From the NCBI RefSeq assembly GCF_000380165.1, contig NZ_KB904651.1, positions 1 through 64,000 of the forward strand: a stretch of 64,000 nucleotides of DNA, in the 5' to 3' direction. This document shows positions 37,801-46,530 of the stretch, one piece after another. This stretch comes from Wenjunlia vitaminophila DSM 41686. Lineage in GTDB: Bacteria; Actinomycetota; Actinomycetes; Streptomycetales; Streptomycetaceae. Position 1 is the first letter of the stretch. Each line of letters starts with the position of its first letter. Below the pieces are notes generated by a model that was given only the letters and a program-made list of their open reading frames with translations, made no database searches and was not told where the DNA came from. Both the position numbers and the translations under genes were made by a program.

Positions 37801-39078
37801 ATGCTACTCCGGTTCACCGTCGCCAACTTCGCGTCGGTCCGTGACGAGCAGGAGCTCAGCGCGATCGCCGCCGACCGCCACGACGACATCGCCGTCCGCG
37901 CGGTCCCACGAACCCAGCACCACGTGCTGCCCGCCCTGGGGATCTTCGGACCCAACGCCTCGGGGAAGAGCAACATCGTGGACGCGCTGGCGTTCGCCAG
38001 GTCGGCGGTGGTCAACTCCCACCAGCGGTGGCGGCCGAACGACCCCATCCCCCGCCGACCGTTCCAGCTCGATCCGGTCCGGGAGAAGGAGCCGAGCGAG
38101 TTCGGCATCGAGTTCGTCGCCGAGGGGATCAGGTACCAGTACGGCTTCGTGTGCGACTCCGTGGAGTTCCACGAGGAATGGCTCTACGGCTACCCCGAAG
38201 GCCGGCAGCGCCGCCTTTTCGAGCGGAAGCGCGGTACCTCGATCCGCTTCGGTCAGGGACTCCAGGGTGAACGCAAGCTCATCGAACGGTTGCTGCGCCC
38301 CAACAGCCTCTACCTCTCCGCCGCCGCGGCCAATGGCCATGCCCAGCTCCTCCCGGTGTACGACTGGTTCGCCAAGCACCTGAGGGTGGCGGTCGAGGGG
38401 AACGCACACAGCCGACTCCAGGAAACCCGCCACCTCCTGGAAGAACACGACGCGCAGGCGGTACTGCACCTGTTGCGGTATGCGGACCTGGGAGTGGGGA
38501 ACGTCCGGTTCTCCGACCGGAAGCTCCAGCCGGAGCACGCCGCGAAACTCGCCGATCTGCTCAGCGTCATAGAGGGGGAGAAGATCTCCCCAAGCGAGAT
38601 CTCCATGGGCGTGGACGTGGAGGTGACCCACCTGGTGGGGGACCGGGAGTTCGAGTTGCCCATGGAACTCGAGTCCAGCGGAACCCAGACCTGGCTGGCC
38701 CTCGCGGGTCCGGTCATCAACGCGCTGGCCACGGGGGACGTGCTGGTCGTGGATGAACTGGACGCCCGGCTCCACCACCACCTGGCCAGTCAGTTGGTCC
38801 GTCTCTTCCAGGAGCCCGAGACCAATCCGAACGGTGCCCAGCTCGTCTTCAACTCCCACGACCACTCCCTGCTGGGGCACGACACGGCGCGCTTGCGCCG
38901 TGACCAGGTGTGGTTCACCGAGAAGGAAGACGGAGCCACCCGCTGCTTCCCCCTGACTGACTACAAGGTGCGCTCCGTCGAGAACGTCGAGAAGAGGTAC
39001 CTGTCGGGACGCTATGGCGCTGTCCCGTTCTTCGACGAGGAGTTACTGAGCGCCATCGCCGTGGAAGTGAGCTGCTGA
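37801..39078 (+). CDS. AAA family ATPase (RloA/AbiLi-like, SMC-type nucleotide-binding fold)
   Basis: A 425-residue ATPase beginning MLLRFTVANFASVRDEQELS, the typical start of AAA_15/AAA_21 ATPases related to RecF and OLD. Walker A is GPNASGKS (50-57), Walker B is VLVVDELDARLHHHL (D318, E319) and the switch histidine lies in FNSHDHSLL. In its relatives this protein is encoded with RloB in an AbiL-like phage defence or restriction-linked pair. Here the partner immediately downstream is a short broken copy. The protein itself looks intact. ATG 37801 has GGAG six bases upstream; GTG/ATG at 37780 is less likely. Confidence 0.88.
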   Translation: MLLRFTVANFASVRDEQELSAIAADRHDDIAVRAVPRTQHHVLPALGIFGPNASGKSNIVDALAFARSAVVNSHQRWRPNDPIPRRPFQLDPVREKEPSEFGIEFVAEGIRYQYGFVCDSVEFHEEWLYGYPEGRQRRLFERKRGTSIRFGQGLQGERKLIERLLRPNSLYLSAAAANGHAQLLPVYDWFAKHLRVAVEGNAHSRLQETRHLLEEHDAQAVLHLLRYADLGVGNVRFSDRKLQPEHAAKLADLLSVIEGEKISPSEISMGVDVEVTHLVGDREFELPMELESSGTQTWLALAGPVINALATGDVLVVDELDARLHHHLASQLVRLFQEPETNPNGAQLVFNSHDHSLLGHDTARLRRDQVWFTEKEDGATRCFPLTDYKVRSVENVEKRYLSGRYGAVPFFDEELLSAIAVEVSC

Positions 39079-39084
39079 GAACCC

Positions 39085-39334
39085 ATGCGTATCAAGGACA
39101 GAAGCCTGTGCCGTCGCCCCCGCACGACCGCTCGGGACCCGAAGAAGAAGGTCCTGGTGTGCTACGAGGGGAAGGTCACCGAACGCCTGTACGTGAACGG
39201 CTAAGGAACGGGCCCGGCGGCTGGACAGGTGGTACCCCGAGCACCTGGACCACCAGAAGCGGAACCCCTGGACCTCCATGTGGACGTTCGTCCAGTTCCT
39301 CGAGGACCACGGCTGGTCACCGATCCTCAACTGA
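39085..39334 (+). pseudogene. rloB-like gene with an internal deletion
   Basis: ATG 39085 begins 6 bases after the ATPase stop. The first 39 residues contain KKKVLVCYEGKVTERLY, matching the RloB/TOPRIM-like start with its CEG-x-x-TE-x-Y motif, and end at TAA 39202-39204. In the next frame, from about 39200 to the TGA at 39334, the sequence reads AKERARRLDRWYPEHL and NPWTSMWTFVQFLED, which looks like the C-terminus of the same family. About 120 central residues, including the rest of the catalytic core, are missing and the join is out of frame. It is therefore very probably non-functional. Confidence 0.75.
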
Positions 39335-39390
39335 GCCGCGCCCGCCGCGGCCGGGCGTCAGTGTCAGTGTCGGCGCCTAGCGTCGTGGGC

Positions 39391-40746
39391 ATGGAGGAAC
39401 GCTGGACGGCGGAGCAGGTGTTGGCGCTTGCTCCTGATGCCGCATCACGCAAGGCCGCGGGGAAACTCTCGGCGCCGGGCCCGTGGTCCGGGACGGGGAC
39501 CGCGGTGCTGGCCGACGGCGCGGGGACGGCGGTGTGGGGGCTGTGCAGGGGGAGCGGGAGCAAGCCCTACCAGACGGTGGTCGATCTCGACGCCCCCGCG
39601 TACAAGTGCAGTTGCCCGAGCCGGAAGTTCCCGTGCAAGCACGCCCTGGGGCTGCTGGTGCTCTGGTCGGCGGGGGCCGACGCGGGGGTGGCCCCGGCCG
39701 AGCCGCCGGAGTGGGTGGCCCAGTGGGCGGACGGCCGGCGGAGCCGGGCCGAGCAGAAGGCAGTGCGGGCCGCCACCGGCCCGGCGGACGAGGCCGGTGC
39801 GCGACGTAGGGCCGAGCGGCGGGCACGGCAGATGGCCGAGGGGGCCGGCGAACTCGAGCGGCGCCTCGCCGACCAGCTCAGGGCCGGGCTGGCCGGGGCT
39901 GACCGGGAGGGGTACGGGGTCTGGGACGAGGTCGCCGCCCGGATGGTGGACGCCAAGGCACCAGGGCTCGCGTCGCGGGCCAGGAACCTCGCCGTCGTCC
40001 CGTCCACCGGTGCCGGCTGGCCGTCCCGCACGCTCCAGGAGTTCGGCCTGCTGCACCTGCTGGTCAAGGGGCTCCTCGCGGTGGACGGGCTCCCCGAGCC
40101 GCTCGCGGCGACGGTGCGCAGCCGCGCGGGTGTCCCGATGGACACCGCCGACGTGCTGCGGGTCGGCGAGTCGGTGCGGGACCTGTGGGTGGTGCTGGGC
40201 CAGGAGGACGCCCAGGACAGCAAGCTGACCACCCGCCGGCTGTGGCTCCAGGGCACGACGACGGGGCGGGCGGCGATGGTGTTGTCGTTCGGCGCCGCTG
40301 GCAGGGCCCCCGAGTTGACGCTGCCCACCGGTCTCTCGATCGACGCGGACCTCACCTACTTCCCGGGGGCGCGCCCGCTGCGGGCCGCGATCGGCGAGCG
40401 GCACGGTCCGCCAGTGGCCTCGCCCGTGCCCCACGGGGTGCCGGTGGGGCAGGCACTGGACCGTTACGCGGAGGCGCTCGTCGAAGATCCCTGGCTGGAC
40501 TCCTGGCCGACCGTTCTCGCGGACGTGGTCCCGATACCCGGCCCGGAGGGTTGGCAGTTGGCCGACGCCAGCGGCGACGAGGCGCTTCCCGTGACCGCCC
40601 GCTTCGGTGGTGCGCAGGGGCTGTGGCGGCTGGCCGCCGTCTCCGGCGGGCGCCCGGTCACCGTCTTCGGCGAGTGCGGTCACCGCGGCTTCACCCCGCA
40701 CACGGTGTGGGGCGAGGCACAGGACACGAGGGGAGTGGCGCTGTGA
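39391..40746 (+). CDS. SWIM zinc-finger family protein
   Basis: A 451-residue protein with a SWIM zinc finger near the N-terminus: CSC-x6-CKH (C73, C75, C82, H84) in KCSCPSRKFPCKHALGLLVLW. The middle is helical and charged (about 118-185) and the rest has no motif I recognise. SWIM proteins bind DNA or protein. Members of this subfamily are encoded with a DUF5691 gene and MoxR, DUF5682 and VWA genes (YehQ-like in E. coli, as I recall). There is no ribosome site before ATG 39391, but TAGCGT seven bases upstream suits a -10 element, so the mRNA may be leaderless. The stop overlaps the next start. Confidence 0.9.
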   Translation: MEERWTAEQVLALAPDAASRKAAGKLSAPGPWSGTGTAVLADGAGTAVWGLCRGSGSKPYQTVVDLDAPAYKCSCPSRKFPCKHALGLLVLWSAGADAGVAPAEPPEWVAQWADGRRSRAEQKAVRAATGPADEAGARRRAERRARQMAEGAGELERRLADQLRAGLAGADREGYGVWDEVAARMVDAKAPGLASRARNLAVVPSTGAGWPSRTLQEFGLLHLLVKGLLAVDGLPEPLAATVRSRAGVPMDTADVLRVGESVRDLWVVLGQEDAQDSKLTTRRLWLQGTTTGRAAMVLSFGAAGRAPELTLPTGLSIDADLTYFPGARPLRAAIGERHGPPVASPVPHGVPVGQALDRYAEALVEDPWLDSWPTVLADVVPIPGPEGWQLADASGDEALPVTARFGGAQGLWRLAAVSGGRPVTVFGECGHRGFTPHTVWGEAQDTRGVAL

Positions 40747-42545
40747 ACGACCAGGAGATGGGGCAGGCCGGCGGAGCAGCCCTGGCGACCGGGGGGACGG
40801 GGACCGACTCCGACTGGGAGGAGCTGGTCACCACGGCGCTGCTGGGCCTGGACCGCAGGGGGGCGCCGCGGCGCCCCTCAGCGGCCGGTACGGCGCTGGC
40901 CGAGACCGCCGCCCTGCTGGACGACGCCGATCCGGCGCTCGCCGTGCTGGACCTGGCGGCCCTGCACACCGTCCACCAGCGCGCCGGGCTGCGTCCGGCC
41001 GCGGCCCGCCCCCGGCCCGAGCCGGCGCCTGTCGATCCCCGGCCGCCGTTGCCCCGCGCCGCGCGGCACCGGCTGGCCACGCTGCTCGCCGACCGTTCCT
41101 CTCCCGGGGGCGGTGTCGCCCCGAACCTGTCGGAGCTCCTGCCGCAGTGGCTGTTCGCGGCCCGCGAGCACGGGTACCGGGCCCCCGAGGCGTTGCTGCC
41201 CGATCTGCTCGAGATCGCCCGCACCCGCAGCGACCTGCGCCGGGACGCCCTGGCCCTGGCCGGCCCCCGAGGGCTGTGGCTGGCCGCGGCCAACCCCTCC
41301 TGGAAGTACGCGCTGCGGGCGGGCATCGCCCCGGTGGCCTCCGGTGAGGACGAGGCGGACCAGAAGCTGTGGGAGGAAGGGCTCTTCGCGGAGCGGATGG
41401 CGATGCTCAGCCAGCTCCGCGCCCGGGACGCGGGCGCCGCGCTCTCCCTGCTGCGCTCCACCTGGAGCACCGAGCGGGCCGAGGACCGGCTGCTGTTCCT
41501 GGACGCGTTGCGGACGGGGCTCTGTCTGGACGACGAACCGTTCCTCGAGGGCGCGCTGGCCGACCGCAGCAAGAACGTGCGGGTCACCGCCGCCGAGCTG
41601 TTGTCCAGCCTGCCGGGGTCCGCGCTCGCCGCCAGGATGGCCGAGCGGGCCCGGGTCTGTGTGGGTCCGGAGACGGTGGACGGAGCCGTCCGCGTCCTGG
41701 TGCGGGCGCCCCAGGAGTGCGACGCGGCGATGCAACGGGACGGGATCTCGCCCAAGCCGCCCACCAACCGGGGGAAGCGCGCCTGGTGGCTCGGGCAGTT
41801 GGTCGAGTCGGCGCCGCTTTCGCTGTGGACGGAGCTGTTCGGGTTGCCCCCGGAGAAGATCGTGGCACTGCCGGTCGCCGACGACTGGCGGAACGACCTG
41901 CACGCGGCGTGGAGTCGGGCCGCGGTCCGGCAGCGGGACGCCACCTGGGCCCGGGCGCTGTTGGGCGCGCCGTTCGGCGACCTCGCCTCGGAGGAGGTCC
42001 CGGCGGAGGCCCCGAAGAAGACCCGCACGATTCGCCGCCCGCCCGACCGGCACTGGATCGGGAGGGGCGCCCGCGGGAACGGACCGAACGCGTACCGGGC
42101 CGGTACGGCGGGCATGGCCGGCGACCCGGCGAAGCTGCTGTCGGTGTTGCCGGCCGCTGAGCGGGCACGCTGGGTGGCTGGCTTCATCAGGAGGTACGGC
42201 CTCCCGGAGGCGTTCCAGATGCTCGGGGTGTGTGCGGTGCCCTGGGCGGAGCCGCTGGGCCGGGCGGTGGTCAACGCCCTGGCCGCCGCGCGGGACGGCG
42301 GCCACTACCCGTGGAGTTACAGCACGGTGATCGGTCTGGCCGAGCGCTGTCTCGACCCGGAGTTGGCCCCCTGGGTGGACGCGCTGGCCACCCCTGCGAA
42401 GGCGGCACATGCCGCCGGGGCGCGGAGCCACTGGTCGGAGGCGTTCCAACGGCTGATCAACACGCTGCGGCTGCGCGCCACCATGCTGGCGGAGCTGGCC
42501 GCGGACGGAGCGCCGCCGGACGCCGACGGCGGGAGCGGGGGCTGA
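40743..42545 (+). CDS. DUF5691 family protein
   Basis: A 600-residue, mainly helical protein that looks like an array of HEAT-like repeats (WLAAANPSWKYAL, LLRSTWSTERAEDRLLFLDALR, DRSKNVRVTAAELLSSLPGSALAARM), a feature of DUF5691 proteins. No catalytic residues are evident. GTG 40743 overlaps the SWIM gene stop (GTGA), so the two are coupled. HEAT-type scaffolds usually hold protein partners, which would fit a role in a complex with the SWIM protein and the MoxR/VWA proteins; this is inference. Confidence 0.82.
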   Translation: MNDQEMGQAGGAALATGGTGTDSDWEELVTTALLGLDRRGAPRRPSAAGTALAETAALLDDADPALAVLDLAALHTVHQRAGLRPAAARPRPEPAPVDPRPPLPRAARHRLATLLADRSSPGGGVAPNLSELLPQWLFAAREHGYRAPEALLPDLLEIARTRSDLRRDALALAGPRGLWLAAANPSWKYALRAGIAPVASGEDEADQKLWEEGLFAERMAMLSQLRARDAGAALSLLRSTWSTERAEDRLLFLDALRTGLCLDDEPFLEGALADRSKNVRVTAAELLSSLPGSALAARMAERARVCVGPETVDGAVRVLVRAPQECDAAMQRDGISPKPPTNRGKRAWWLGQLVESAPLSLWTELFGLPPEKIVALPVADDWRNDLHAAWSRAAVRQRDATWARALLGAPFGDLASEEVPAEAPKKTRTIRRPPDRHWIGRGARGNGPNAYRAGTAGMAGDPAKLLSVLPAAERARWVAGFIRRYGLPEAFQMLGVCAVPWAEPLGRAVVNALAAARDGGHYPWSYSTVIGLAERCLDPELAPWVDALATPAKAAHAAGARSHWSEAFQRLINTLRLRATMLAELAADGAPPDADGGSGG

Positions 42546-42651
42546 GGGGACGCCCACCGAGCGGGGGCCGTGCAGAACGCCGCGGCGGTCCGAGCGGGTG
42601 TGGAGGGGACCCGCGGGGGCCGTCGCGGCGGGTGGGCAGCAGGTGGTGGGA

Positions 42652-43065
42652 TCAGACGTCGGCGGGGGCGCCGACGTTGTCGCGCACCCAGGTCACCACG
42701 GCGTTGGTGGTGGTGCCGGGGGTGAAGATCTCGGCCACACCGAGCTCCTTGAGCGGGGGGATGTCGGCGTCCGGGATGATGCCGCCGCCGAAGACCTTGA
42801 TGTCGGAGGCGTCCCGCTCCCGCAGCAGCTCGAGCACCTTCGCGAACAACGTCATGTGGGCACCGGACAGGACGGAGAGGCCGACCGCGTCGGCGTCCTC
42901 CTGGATGGCGGTGTCCACGATCTGCTCCGGGGTCTGGTGGAGGCCGGTGTAGATGACCTCCATCCCGGCGTCCCGCAGCGCCCTCGCGATGACCTTCGCC
43001 CCGCGGTCGTGCCCGTCCAGGCCGGGCTTGGCCACCACCACACGGATCGGACCGGACACTCCCAT
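42652..43065 (-). CDS. Cobalamin B12-binding domain protein (small mutase subunit-like)
   Basis: A 137-residue stand-alone B12-binding domain with the DxHxxG signature DGHDRG (His19 would coordinate cobalt), GLSVLSGAH and the final GGGIIPDAD segment. It matches the C-terminal cobalamin domain of methylmalonyl-CoA/isobutyryl-CoA mutases and the separate small subunits. No large subunit gene is in the window, so it may pair with one elsewhere. ATG 43065 has GGAGG five bases upstream; an ATG at 43077 is part of the ribosome site. Confidence 0.9.
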   Translation of the reverse strand: MGVSGPIRVVVAKPGLDGHDRGAKVIARALRDAGMEVIYTGLHQTPEQIVDTAIQEDADAVGLSVLSGAHMTLFAKVLELLRERDASDIKVFGGGIIPDADIPPLKELGVAEIFTPGTTTNAVVTWVRDNVGAPADV

Positions 43066-43548
43066 CACTGCCTCCATGGAGAATGATCGCCGCCCAACTC
43101 GCCGGCGTGAACGAACGTTATCTGCACAGCATCGCGCATGGCGCCCTCCCCGTGAGGCAAGGGAGGGGGAAATCACACACCGGAACCACCGGGAAACCAG
43201 CAGCGATCCACCGGTGGGTCCCCGGCCGGTCGCCGGGGAACGTTCGGCGGCGGTTCCGCGGCGGCGGGGCGACGGTGCCGGGGGGACGGTCGGACGCCGG
43301 ACCCCGCGGACCTCGGCGCACCGGGTGCACCCGGGCCCACCTGCGCGTTTCCCGCGGCCTCCGGCGGGGTACCGCGAAGGAGCCGGTGATGTGCGGCAAC
43401 GTCACCCGGCGCCGGCGTCGCCCGGTTCCCCGTGAGGGGCAGCCGCGACACCGGACGGGTCCAGCCCGAAAGGCAGCATGGCCGCCGGGCGACGGGCGTG
43501 CGGGGTCCGGAGCGTTCCCCGACGCGTGCTGGTCGGGAGGTGTGTTCG
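43066..43548. other. Non-coding region between B12-binding protein and lipase genes
   Basis: 483 bases. The left end must hold the leftward promoter and has a GAACGAACGTTATCTG stretch of lower GC. The remainder is GC-rich. A short frame starting at ATG 43389 has an AAGGAG-like site but its sequence is Arg/Pro-rich, runs on into the lipase gene and matches no family, so I do not call it a gene. Confidence 0.4.
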
Positions 43549-44334
43549 ATGACCGTCCCGTTTCTCCACCGGGTCGCCAGGGTCCGCAGTGTGGGGATGG
43601 AACTGGCGATGATCGCGGGACACGTGCTGCTGTACCCGACGGGGATGGCCGCGGAGGCCGCACGCGAGCCGGAACGATCCTCCCCGAACCCGTCCACCGA
43701 CCCCTCCCCCCGTCCCCCCGTGCTGCTGGTCCACGGCCTGGTGGACAACCGTTCGGTGTTCACGGTGCTGCGGCGCTCACTGCTCCGGCACGGCTGGCCA
43801 CAGGTGTGCGCGTTGAACTACTCGCCGCTCACCCTCGACGTGCGCCGGGCCGCCGCCGTGCTGGGCGAGCGGGTCCGGGAGCTGACCGAGCGGTCCGACA
43901 CCTCCCGGGTGGACGTCATCGGTCACAGCCTGGGCGGGTTGGTCGCCCGGTACTACGTCCAGCGGCTCGATGGCGACCAGCGGGTCCGGACCCTGGTCAC
44001 CCTGGGCACTCCGCACACCGGTACCACCGCGGGCCCCCTGCTCGACGCCCACCCGATGGTGCGCCAGATGCGCCCCGACTCGGACCTGATGAGGGAGCTC
44101 GCCGCCCCGGCCCCGGGGTGCCGCACCCGCTTCGTGGCGATCTGGAGTGACATGGACCAGGTGATCAGCCCGGTGGAGGCCGCCCGCCTGCACCACCCCG
44201 ACCTGGACGCCCGGAACGTCCTGGTCCCCGGGATCGGACACCTCACCATGCCGGTGCACGGCGCCGTGACCGCCGGGGTCCGCCGCGCGCTGCTGGCCGC
44301 GGAGCGGACGCCGGGCACGTTCGAGGCCGCCTGA
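43549..44334 (+). CDS. Alpha/beta-hydrolase, lipase class 2-like
   Basis: A 261-residue hydrolase. The oxyanion region is VLLVHGLVDN (about 58-67), the nucleophile elbow is GHSLGG (S127), and the acid and base can be placed at the Asp of SDMDQVISP and the His of GIGHLTM. This matches triacylglycerol lipase/PGAP1-like esterases of actinomycetes. An N-terminal hydrophobic stretch (about 15-35) might be a membrane anchor or a non-cleaved signal. ATG 43549 has GGGAGG eight bases upstream. It is monocistronic, with an AT-rich promoter-like region following. Confidence 0.88.
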   Translation: MTVPFLHRVARVRSVGMELAMIAGHVLLYPTGMAAEAAREPERSSPNPSTDPSPRPPVLLVHGLVDNRSVFTVLRRSLLRHGWPQVCALNYSPLTLDVRRAAAVLGERVRELTERSDTSRVDVIGHSLGGLVARYYVQRLDGDQRVRTLVTLGTPHTGTTAGPLLDAHPMVRQMRPDSDLMRELAAPAPGCRTRFVAIWSDMDQVISPVEAARLHHPDLDARNVLVPGIGHLTMPVHGAVTAGVRRALLAAERTPGTFEAA

Positions 44335-44629
44335 CCCCCTCCCCTGCGGACCGCCACTGACCGCCGACACAGGAACACCCCGCATCGGGCCATTCTTGAC
44401 CATACCGGGGTGAATCACTTGCACTCCGCGGCGTCAAACGCGTTTTCCACCCCAAGAAATTCGAACTTGAATCGAACGAATATGGACGGCGCGTAAGGAT
44501 CTGCCCGCCAAAGGCCACCAAATGCCCCGCCCTCACGGGCCGAACTCCAGACGGAGATTGTCCGCGCCACTTCATGGGGGATACAGTCGCGGCTAATTCT
44601 CCTGCTGCCGAGGCGAAAGAGAAGTGGTG

Positions 44630-46468
44630 GTGAACGACCCTCTCTCGTCAGGGATGCACTCCCCGACCACTGCCTCAGTAGACGCTTCGAGCGGCTATTA
44701 CGTTGCCGGATACGGCGAGGAGGGTTCGTCTCCCGCGTGGGACGGCCAGGCCGGCTTCGACGATCCGCTGTTCGGGCCCGTGCCCGGTGATGGGTCCACC
44801 ACCACCGGCTACGCCCAGGACCTCTCGTCCTTCGGCACGGCTTTCCATCAGGGCGCGGACTTCGGCCACGGCTACGCGGTCCACCCGGACCAGACGCCCG
44901 GTTACGACACCGGCGCCCACCTGGGGTACCCCACCGCCGACCACGACCCCTCGGGGTACGCGGACTTCGGCCACACCGGCCAGGCCCTCCCCGGTCAGGA
45001 CCCCTTCGGTCAGGACCCCTTCGGCCAAGGCCCGTTCGATCAGGACCCCCTGGGGTACGACGCCCTGGGGCAGAGCCACTTCGGCCAGGACCAGTTCGGT
45101 CAGGGCACCTTCGGTGGGAACGCCCTGGGTCACGGTTCGTTTCCCGCCGACGCCTTCGGCCAGGACGCGCCGGGACACAGCCGGTCAGAACAGGAAGCCT
45201 TCGGGTACGGGGCCGGCGGCTACCCCGCCGACGCCCATGGACTCGGAGCCCAGGGACACGACGGCGGGTACACCGCCGTGGGCCACGGTTACGGGCAGGA
45301 CTTCCCGACGGGCCAGGTGGACGCGTTCCCCACGGAGTACCCGTACCCGGGCGGTCTCCCGACCGATCCCCTGGTCCACGGGGGTTGGGGTGCCGACGAC
45401 CTCGCCACGTCGAACGAGGTGACGGCACATCACTTCGCCGCCGACCCCCAGCCGCCCTACGCCGCCTACGCCCAGGTCCCCGACAGCGGTCGGCGCGGGG
45501 CCCCGGACCTGGACACCGACTTCGGGCCCGACCCGGGCGCCGGCGATCCGTCCTCATCGGTCCCGGAGCAGGACGGCCTGCCCGGCGCGGAGCCAAGCCC
45601 CGGCACCGACCGGCCCAGGAGCCGCCGCACCGAGCCGGCGACGCGCGAATCCGGCCACCCGGAAGAGGACGCCCCCCCGGCCGGCGGTCGTGACGAGGAG
45701 AGGATCGCTGCCCTCCGCGACCGTGACGGCACCACCGCGCGCAGCCGCCGACGCCGAGGCGTCAGGCGCTCCGCCCTGCTGACCGTGGCGGTCCCGTCAG
45801 TCTGCGTGGTGGGCGTGGCCGGGGTGGCCGCGGCGACCGTCGTCACCACCTCCTCGGACAAGGGCAGCTCCACCCAGCAGGACACGGCGGCCAAACCCAT
45901 GGCCAAGACCCCGCCGTCCAAGCTGGACAGCCAGCTCACCAACCTCTCCGCCGGCGCCGAGGACTTCGCCGGACGCGCCAGCCGGACCCAGGAGCGCATC
46001 GACCTCAAGGAACGTCAGGCCCTGGAGCGCAAGCGCAAGGAGGCCGAGGCCGCCCGCAAGGAAGCGATGCGTCCCAAGTTCGTCCTCCCGGTCGCCGCCA
46101 GGGGGCTGAGCGCAAGCTACGGACAGTCCGGGATCAACTGGATGTCGCTCCACACCGGCATCGACTTCCCGGTGGGCATGGGCACCTCCGTGATGGCCGC
46201 CACCGACGGCACGGTGCGCACCCAGTGGAACGACGCCTACGGCAACATGGCCATCGTCACCGCGCCCGACGGGACGGAGACCTGGTACTGCCACCTGAGC
46301 AGCACGCGGATCCGCTCGGGCAGCGTCAAGGCCGGCGACGTGATCGCCTACTCGGGGAACACCGGGAAGTCCACCGGGCCGCACCTGCACTTCGAGGTCC
46401 GACCGGCCGGCGGCAGCCCGATCGACCCCGTCCAGTGGCTGCTGAGCAAGGGCCTCGACCCCCGCTGA
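44630..46468 (+). CDS. M23 family peptidoglycan endopeptidase with repeat-rich N-terminus
   Basis: A protein of about 612 residues starting at one of three successive GTG codons (44624, 44627, 44630; the last has the best spacing). Residues about 1-345 are a disordered stretch rich in Gly, Gln, Asp, Phe, Tyr and Pro, with loose GQ-x-x-F five-residue repeats (about 120-170). A membrane helix follows (about 382-405), then a coiled-coil KE-rich segment (about 440-480), and a LytM/M23 domain with the zinc ligands in HTGIDFPVG and HLHFEVR. The catalytic domain is outside the cell, and the repeat region is cytoplasmic if the helix is inserted in the usual direction. It probably trims cell wall during growth or septation. 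Confidence 0.92.
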   Translation: MNDPLSSGMHSPTTASVDASSGYYVAGYGEEGSSPAWDGQAGFDDPLFGPVPGDGSTTTGYAQDLSSFGTAFHQGADFGHGYAVHPDQTPGYDTGAHLGYPTADHDPSGYADFGHTGQALPGQDPFGQDPFGQGPFDQDPLGYDALGQSHFGQDQFGQGTFGGNALGHGSFPADAFGQDAPGHSRSEQEAFGYGAGGYPADAHGLGAQGHDGGYTAVGHGYGQDFPTGQVDAFPTEYPYPGGLPTDPLVHGGWGADDLATSNEVTAHHFAADPQPPYAAYAQVPDSGRRGAPDLDTDFGPDPGAGDPSSSVPEQDGLPGAEPSPGTDRPRSRRTEPATRESGHPEEDAPPAGGRDEERIAALRDRDGTTARSRRRRGVRRSALLTVAVPSVCVVGVAGVAAATVVTTSSDKGSSTQQDTAAKPMAKTPPSKLDSQLTNLSAGAEDFAGRASRTQERIDLKERQALERKRKEAEAARKEAMRPKFVLPVAARGLSASYGQSGINWMSLHTGIDFPVGMGTSVMAATDGTVRTQWNDAYGNMAIVTAPDGTETWYCHLSSTRIRSGSVKAGDVIAYSGNTGKSTGPHLHFEVRPAGGSPIDPVQWLLSKGLDPR

Positions 46469-46484
46469 CCAGCGCGAACAAGCC

Positions 46485-46530
46485 GACGGCCCGCCACACC
46501 GGTCACCGGGGACGATGGGGCCGGGCCGTC
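46485..46530. terminator. Weak terminator between the M23 gene and pcrA
   Basis: GACGGCCCG (46485-46493) and CGGGCCGTC (46522-46530) form a 9-bp stem with a CCGGTCACCGG hairpin inside the loop. It lies between convergent genes and touches the pcrA stop codon. Confidence 0.45.

Noticed and set aside
43389-43548. Short frame starting MCGNVTRR with an AAGGAG-like site
   Set aside because: It is Arg/Pro-rich, continues through the start of the lipase gene in another frame and matches no family.
44335-44629. A c-di-AMP (ydaO) riboswitch before the M23 peptidase gene, suggested by GGGGTGAATC at 44407-44416 and a complementary CACCCCG
   Set aside because: The conserved 3' elements (CCGAAC-CAGCTAACCTCG-type) are not found in order before the start codon, so the single motif is probably chance.
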